Assembly (NCBI GenBank): GCA_900548545.1
Contig: URKX01000026.1
Span: 1 to 35,400, forward strand
DNA length: 35,400 bases
Source of the DNA: an uncultured Oscillospiraceae bacterium
Lineage (GTDB): Bacteria; Bacillota; Clostridia; Oscillospirales; Acutalibacteraceae
Reading direction: 5' to 3'
Shown here: positions 31,741 to 35,400 of the stretch, piece after piece
Position numbering within the stretch: the first letter of the stretch is position 1
How the letters are laid out: each line of letters begins with the position of its first letter
The notes under the pieces: generated by a model
Seen by the model: only the letters and a program-made list of their open reading frames with translations
Database searches by the model: none
Told to the model about the DNA's origin: nothing
Translations under genes and position numbers: made by a program

Positions 31741-32886
31741 ATGAGAGTATGGCGAAAAGGGCTGGCGCTTTTTGCGGCGGGGGTCCTTGTACTGGGTTTG
31801 GCCGCCTGCGGCGGCCCAGAGGAAGAGCGCGGCGGCGCGGGGGCAATTTCCGCCGCGGGAAGTGCGGCTGAGGTGACGGACATGGCCGGGCGTTCGGTTG
31901 CCATTCCCGCTGGGGCGGACAGTTTCGCCTGCATAGGGCCCGGTTGCTTGCGTTTGTACTGCTATGTGGCGGAGAAAAGCCGGCTTGCGGGGATAGAGGA
32001 CGTGGAAAAGACCTGGGGTGAGGTAGGACGGCCCTACGCCATGGCACTGGGAGACGTGGAAGGGCTCGCCGCCATCGGCCCCGGCGGTCCCGGCAGCGCC
32101 CCGGACGCCGAGCGGCTTTTCGCCTCCGGTGCCGATGTGGTGTTTTCCACCTATGCCATGGAACCGGCGGAGATTGAGGAATTGCAGGATAAGATCTCGA
32201 CCCCGGTTGTGGCGTTGAGTTATGGGGAGGCAAGCCTCTTTTCGGAAGAGGTAAACCAATCCCTGGAGCTTATCGGGCAGGTGACGGGGAACAAGGCGCG
32301 GGCGGAGGAGCTGATCCGGTATTTTGCTGAGGCAGAGGAGGATCTTCAGGACCGCAGCGCGGACGCTGCCAATACGCCCACGGTATACCTGGGCTGCCAG
32401 TCTTATCAGGGCAGCCACGGTATTGAGAGCACGACCGGGGACTACCCTCTCTTTGATGCGCTAAACGCCCGAAATGTTGTGCGGGAGGCGGGGATCGATG
32501 GGTATGTTACCTTGGATAAGGAAAAGCTGCTGGAGATGGATCCGGATACGCTCATCATCGACGCAGCCGGACTATCCGTTTTGCAGGAGGACTACCACAC
32601 GAACCCCGATTTTTATAATTCCCTTTCGGCAGTAAAACATGGGAACTTATATTTACAGATGCCTTTTAACTATTACGATACCAACATTGAGATCGCCCTA
32701 GCGGACGCCTATTACATTGGGACGGTACTGTACCCGGATGCATTTGCCGATGTGGATCCGGCAGAAAAATTTGATGAGATTTGCCAGGAACTGCTGGGAA
32801 TTGACGCCTATGCAAAGGTAGCGGAAGCATACTTTGGAGGCTACCAGCAACTGAGCTTGTCTAATGAAATTGGGAGGAGATCATAA
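31741..32886 (+). CDS. Substrate-binding lipoprotein of the FecCD-type ABC transporter
   Basis: A periplasmic-binding-protein type 2 family lipoprotein of 381 residues. The signal ends in LGLAAC, making C23 the lipidated residue. VTDMAGRSVAIP begins the mature binding domain as is usual in iron-complex/cobalamin binding proteins, and the long inter-domain helix follows near residues 180-205. It contains several aromatic and acidic residues but no haem or histidine-rich metal site that I recognise. AAAGGAG lies before the ATG. Its stop overlaps the start of the FmdE-like gene by one base. The ligand cannot be stated. Confidence 0.92.
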   Translation: MRVWRKGLALFAAGVLVLGLAACGGPEEERGGAGAISAAGSAAEVTDMAGRSVAIPAGADSFACIGPGCLRLYCYVAEKSRLAGIEDVEKTWGEVGRPYAMALGDVEGLAAIGPGGPGSAPDAERLFASGADVVFSTYAMEPAEIEELQDKISTPVVALSYGEASLFSEEVNQSLELIGQVTGNKARAEELIRYFAEAEEDLQDRSADAANTPTVYLGCQSYQGSHGIESTTGDYPLFDALNARNVVREAGIDGYVTLDKEKLLEMDPDTLIIDAAGLSVLQEDYHTNPDFYNSLSAVKHGNLYLQMPFNYYDTNIEIALADAYYIGTVLYPDAFADVDPAEKFDEICQELLGIDAYAKVAEAYFGGYQQLSLSNEIGRRS

Positions 32887-33419
32887 TGGACGAGACAAGA
32901 GAGCTTTGGGAAAAAGCGGCGGCCTTTCACGGCCATGTGTGCGGGGGCTTGACCATCGGATATAAGGCGGCGCTGTATGCCATCGAGCTGCTGGGTATCC
33001 GTTTTTCCTCGGATGAGCAGCTGGTGTGCATCGCTGAAAACGATGCCTGTGGCTGCGATGCTATCCAGGCTATTCTGGGGTGCAGCATCGGCAAGGGGAA
33101 TTTGTTGTTCCACATAACGGGCAAGCAGGCTTTCTCTTTTTACGACCGGAAAACAGGAAGGTCGGTCCGCCTGGTGCTGCGGCCCAGCAAAACCCCCATG
33201 ACAAGGGAGGAGTCCTTCGCCTACTACCAAAGCCTGGCGCCGAAGGATATGTTCGACGTAAAAGAAACGAAAATCGCCCTGCCGGTGCCGGCCCAGCTGT
33301 TTGAGTCCTACGTCTGCGACGGCTGCGGCGAAACCACTGGCGCCAACTGGATGCACCTTGCCGGAGGGAAAAAGCTATGTGTGGACTGCTTTAAGGCGTA
33401 CGACCGCTTCCATGTGTGA
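32886..33419 (+). CDS. FmdE-family protein with C-terminal zinc ribbon
   Basis: A soluble protein of 177 residues related to subunit E of formylmethanofuran dehydrogenase. The N-terminal FmdE motif FHGHVCGGLTIGYKAA (H15, H17, C19) is present, with CIAENDACGCDAIQ (C48, C55, C57) and a four-Cys ribbon C144-C147 and C165-C168. In non-methanogens FmdE proteins occur near molybdenum, tungsten or iron transport genes, but the biochemical role is not established. It is last in the ABC operon, coupled to the binding-protein gene. A metal-handling or cofactor-insertion role is inference. Confidence 0.9.
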   Translation: MDETRELWEKAAAFHGHVCGGLTIGYKAALYAIELLGIRFSSDEQLVCIAENDACGCDAIQAILGCSIGKGNLLFHITGKQAFSFYDRKTGRSVRLVLRPSKTPMTREESFAYYQSLAPKDMFDVKETKIALPVPAQLFESYVCDGCGETTGANWMHLAGGKKLCVDCFKAYDRFHV

Positions 33420-33471
33420 TTTTCTGGTGAAGCTCACACTGGAATTAACGGGCAATAGAATATCCATGGAG

Positions 33472-33497
33472 AGGCCGGGAGAGATCCCGGCCTTTTT
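33472..33497 (+). terminator. Intrinsic terminator of the ABC/FmdE operon
   Basis: AGGCCGGGA (33472-33480) pairs with TCCCGGCCT (33485-33493) over a four-base loop, followed by T residues. It is the third GGCCGGGA-type terminator of the window. Confidence 0.9.
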
Positions 33498-33584
33498 GCT
33501 AAACCAGTGGACACGGGCCGCCTCTCTAGAGTAGAAGATTTCTACCGGAACAGATGATTTAGTGAGATTTGTTAGCGGCAGAGC

Positions 33585-33710
33585 GCACAAAAAACGGCAC
33601 GAAAACCTTGCAGGTGAAAAGGGGACAAAAACAGCGAAGCGCACCCGGAAAAGCCCAAAAAGGGCGAACCCGGGTGCGCTTTGGGTGCTGAAGGGGGTGG
33701 CAGCGGTTGG
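33585..33710. repeat. Dispersed hairpin element, well-preserved copy
   Basis: AAGCGCACCCGG (33637-33648) is exactly complementary to CCGGGTGCGCTT (33670-33681). Nested inside are GCCC (33653-33656) and GGGC (33662-33665) over an A5 loop. The flanking sequence aligns with the copy at 22553-22672. It can be read as short ORFs in several frames, but none looks like a gene. Nothing else is seen in 33711-33862. Confidence 0.75.
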
Positions 33711-33862
33711 GAAAGAATGGGAAAAGCCAATAAAGATCGGGAGGGGGAGGCAGCCTCCACCACAGTATGGAGAAAATTGCAGGACGGGTTTGAACTCGCT
33801 TTGCAAGCCCCAGAGAAGGCGGCGCTGGTTTGGTGCAGTCTCTCTGCTCCGGCAGAAAGAGG

Positions 33863-34201
33863 CTATTTTTTCTCCACGCCAGCTTTGTACCCCTCCCCCC
33901 AAGCCCACAGTGCGTCCAGGATAGGCTTGAGGCTCCGGCCCAAGTCTGTCAGGCTGTACTCCACTCTGGGAGGCACCTCGGCAAAGACTTCCCGGTGGAC
34001 CAGTCTGCTTTGTTCCATGTCCCGCAGCTGCGCGGTGAGCACCTTCTGGCTCACATGGCCGATGGACTTTTTTAGTTCCCCAAAGCGCTTGGTTCCAGGC
34101 AGCAGATCCCGCAGGATAAGCACTTTCCACTTGTCCCCGATAAGGGTGAGGGTGGTCTCCACCGGGCAGGCGGGCAGTTCTTTCTTTTCTTGTTGTTCCA
34201 T
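33863..34201 (-). CDS. HxlR-family transcriptional regulator
   Basis: A winged helix-turn-helix protein of 112 residues. C11 in ACPVETTLTLIGDKWK is the conserved N-terminal cysteine used for redox or electrophile sensing in several HxlR proteins (YodB/HypR). RFGELKKSIGHVSQKVLTAQLR is the DNA-reading region, followed by the RVEYSLTDLG wing. The ATG at 34201 has GGAGG seven bases upstream; the longer frame from 34369 crosses its own promoter and is rejected. It is divergent from an NAD(P)-binding oxidoreductase, the usual target arrangement for quinone- or aldehyde-responsive HxlR regulators. It probably controls both. Confidence 0.93.
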   Translation of the reverse strand: MEQQEKKELPACPVETTLTLIGDKWKVLILRDLLPGTKRFGELKKSIGHVSQKVLTAQLRDMEQSRLVHREVFAEVPPRVEYSLTDLGRSLKPILDALWAWGEGYKAGVEKK

Positions 34202-34216
34202 AGGACTGCCTCCTAT

Positions 34217-34273
34217 TAGTATCAAATAGAAACTTACAGTATCAGTATACCGCAGCAGTTCGATAGGGGTCAA
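34217..34273 (-). promoter_or_regulatory. HxlR promoter with direct-repeat operator candidate
   Basis: On the minus strand TTGACC (34268-34273), an 18-bp spacer and TATACT (34244-34249). Two TGATACT direct repeats about 20 bp apart overlap and follow the -10 box, suggesting autoregulation. Confidence 0.6.
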
Positions 34274-34397
34274 CCCCTTGATAGGAAATTCTTTGAAAAT
34301 CATTTTGGTTGGGGAAGCGTCCCGCAAAGCCCCAAACAACCCAAAGGTATCCTTTGGGTGCCTGTCCAATGGTTACCAGCCGGTGACCAGGGCACGG

Positions 34398-34438
34398 AAA
34401 AGTGCGTACTTTACGGCATTGAGAACCGGGCTTATAAT
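34398..34438 (+). promoter_or_regulatory. Oxidoreductase promoter with operator candidate
   Basis: TTTACG (34410-34415), a 17-bp spacer and TATAAT (34433-34438). AAAGTGCGTACTTT, a palindrome with a four-base centre, overlaps the -35 box, consistent with HxlR repression. Confidence 0.6.
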
Positions 34439-34507
34439 ACAGGCAAGAGCTGAGGGAACCGGCCGGGCCAAGGCTCTCCATTAAAAAAACTTTGGAGGTT
34501 ATTCATT

Positions 34508-35137
34508 ATGAAAATCGCTGTTGTTTGCGCTAATGGCAAAGCCGGGAAACTTATTGTGAAGGAGGCTGTGGATCGTGGCCTGGACGTCACCGCCGTGGTG
34601 CGGGAGGAGAATCAAACCGCCGCACAGAAAGTCATTACCAAAGACCTGTTTGCGTTGACCAAGGCTGACCTGGAAGGTTTCGATGTGGTTATCGATGCCT
34701 TTGGTGCCTGGACAGCGGATACCCTGCCCCAGCACAGCACCTCTTTGGAGCATCTGTGCGACGCCCTCTCCGGTGCCAATACCCGCCTGCTCATCGTGGG
34801 CGGAGCGGGGAGCCTGTATGTCAACCCGGAGCACACCGCCTGCGTGGCCGACGGCCCCGACTTCCCCGGCGCCTTCAAGCCCCTGGCGGCGGCCATGGCT
34901 AAGGCGTTGGCGGAATTGCGGACCCGCTCCGACGTGAGGTGGACGTACCTCAGCCCCGCCGCTGACTTCCAGGCTGAGGGGGAGCGCACCGGCAAGTACC
35001 TGCTGGGCGGCGAGGAGCTGACCTTCAACCGCCGGGGTGAGAGCGTTATCAGCTACGCTGACTACGCCATTGCCATGGTGGACGAGGCCCAGAAGGACAG
35101 CCACATCCAGCAGCGCATCAGCGTTGTGAGAGCGTGA
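34508..35137 (+). CDS. NAD(P)-binding oxidoreductase (atypical SDR, YwnB/NmrA-like)
   Basis: A soluble Rossmann-fold protein of 209 residues. The N-terminal MKIAVVCANGKAGKLIVKEA carries the glycine-rich nucleotide loop (about residues 9-13), and VVIDAFGAW and LLIVGGAGSLYV are the next conserved strands of NmrA/YwnB-like atypical short-chain dehydrogenases. No classical YxxxK pair is evident, as in that subgroup. It may reduce quinones or act as a redox-sensitive protein; the substrate is unknown. TGGAGG lies about ten bases before the ATG. It is divergent from the HxlR regulator and is followed by a terminator. Confidence 0.9.
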   Translation: MKIAVVCANGKAGKLIVKEAVDRGLDVTAVVREENQTAAQKVITKDLFALTKADLEGFDVVIDAFGAWTADTLPQHSTSLEHLCDALSGANTRLLIVGGAGSLYVNPEHTACVADGPDFPGAFKPLAAAMAKALAELRTRSDVRWTYLSPAADFQAEGERTGKYLLGGEELTFNRRGESVISYADYAIAMVDEAQKDSHIQQRISVVRA

Positions 35138-35151
35138 GCGACGGGAAAGAT

Positions 35152-35175
35152 AGGCCGCTTGCGGGCGGCCTTTTT
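35152..35175 (+). terminator. Intrinsic terminator after the oxidoreductase gene
   Basis: AGGCCGC (35152-35158) pairs with GCGGCCT (35165-35171) over a six-base loop, followed by T residues. Confidence 0.9.
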
Positions 35176-35239
35176 CCCTGTGTATGCGATTAACCTAAGT
35201 CCTAAGTCACAGAAAAGCAACCTGAAAGGAGCGAGCGCC

Positions 35240-35400
35240 ATGACCCAATCCCAGCGCAGAGAAACTTTGATCCGCTACCTACTGCAAGAGCGGCCAGAAT
35301 ACACAGGTGTGTCCCTCCCAACCGGGGAGGAGGAGCAGCGCCGGATGCTGCGCAGCCTGATGAACCTGCGCCCGCCAGCCCCCATCAGCGAGGAGTTTTT
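35240..35400 (+). CDS. Protein-ADP-ribose hydrolase (macrodomain), 5' end only
   Basis: The frame opens with an ATG at 35240 (AAAGGAG ten bases upstream) and runs off the window after 53 codons. MTQSQRRETLIRYLLQERPE followed by RRMLRSLMNLRPPAPISEEF is the characteristic N-terminal extension of bacterial protein-ADP-ribose hydrolases of the zinc-macrodomain group. In some Firmicutes and fungi such macrodomains are encoded with SirTM and a lipoylated GcvH-like protein, where they reverse ADP-ribosylation in oxidative defence. The macrodomain itself lies beyond the window, so the assignment rests on the N-terminus alone. Confidence 0.75.
   Translation, partial: MTQSQRRETLIRYLLQERPEYTGVSLPTGEEEQRRMLRSLMNLRPPAPISEEF

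Noticed and set aside
33562..33924. 120-residue plus-strand ORF
   Set aside because: Crosses the hairpin repeat and overlaps the HxlR gene antisense; no family features.

Overview
The window looks like chromosome of a Gram-positive, low-to-mid-GC Clostridia member, probably a gut Oscillospiraceae-type anaerobe. This is inferred from strong AGGAGG-type ribosome binding sites, frequent GTG/TTG starts, TTGACA/TATAAT promoters, an SLH-domain surface protein, CUT1 lipoprotein transporters without their own ATPase, an L-cysteine desulfidase and an FmdE-type protein. No tRNA, rRNA, CRISPR array or insertion sequence was recognised.

Layout. (1) 1-3561: two tandem NCS2-like permeases on the minus strand, divergent from a TetR-family regulator, with a palindromic operator candidate just inside the permease transcript. 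(2) 3589-7313: an operon of a small helical protein, an FtsH protease, an HdeD-like membrane protein and a GT8 glycosyltransferase. (3) 7423-10037: a membrane-anchored AraC-type regulator whose long leader carries a striking 40-bp tandem repeat built of perfect palindromes. (4) 10193-21914: a ten-gene catabolic operon with an M24 Xaa-Pro peptidase, M29 aminopeptidase, two CUT1 permeases, a lipoprotein binding protein, two Zn-motif URO-D/MtaA-like proteins, an M20 PepV-like dipeptidase, an L-cysteine desulfidase and an aldo/keto reductase. It is probably controlled by the AraC protein. (5) 21940-22824: a decayed GNAT gene and a degenerate hairpin repeat. (6) 22771-27840: a surface-protein locus described below. 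(7) 28139-29276: a membrane-tethered XRE regulator and a small membrane-anchored protein. (8) 29611-33497: a FecCD-type metal/cofactor ABC transporter with an FmdE-like protein, preceded by a leader ending in a strong intrinsic terminator. (9) 33585-35175: a second copy of the hairpin repeat and an HxlR regulator divergent from an NAD(P)-binding oxidoreductase. (10) 35240-end: the start of a protein-ADP-ribose hydrolase.

The most interesting part is 26554-27840. A small tyrosine recombinase lies upstream of a large SLH-domain surface protein. Between them is a segment of about 270 bp bounded by 14-bp perfect inverted repeats (26674-26687 and 26932-26945). It contains a near-consensus promoter that now points away from the surface-protein gene, and a central bidirectional terminator. 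This is the architecture of an invertible (phase-variable) promoter, caught in the predicted OFF orientation. The surface-protein gene also carries a one-base frameshift in a G5 tract, which splits the signal-peptide half from the SLH half. The second noteworthy unit is operon 4, which suggests import and breakdown of a peptide-like, probably sulfur-containing, compound. The third is the possible orphan riboregulator upstream of the metal ABC operon.
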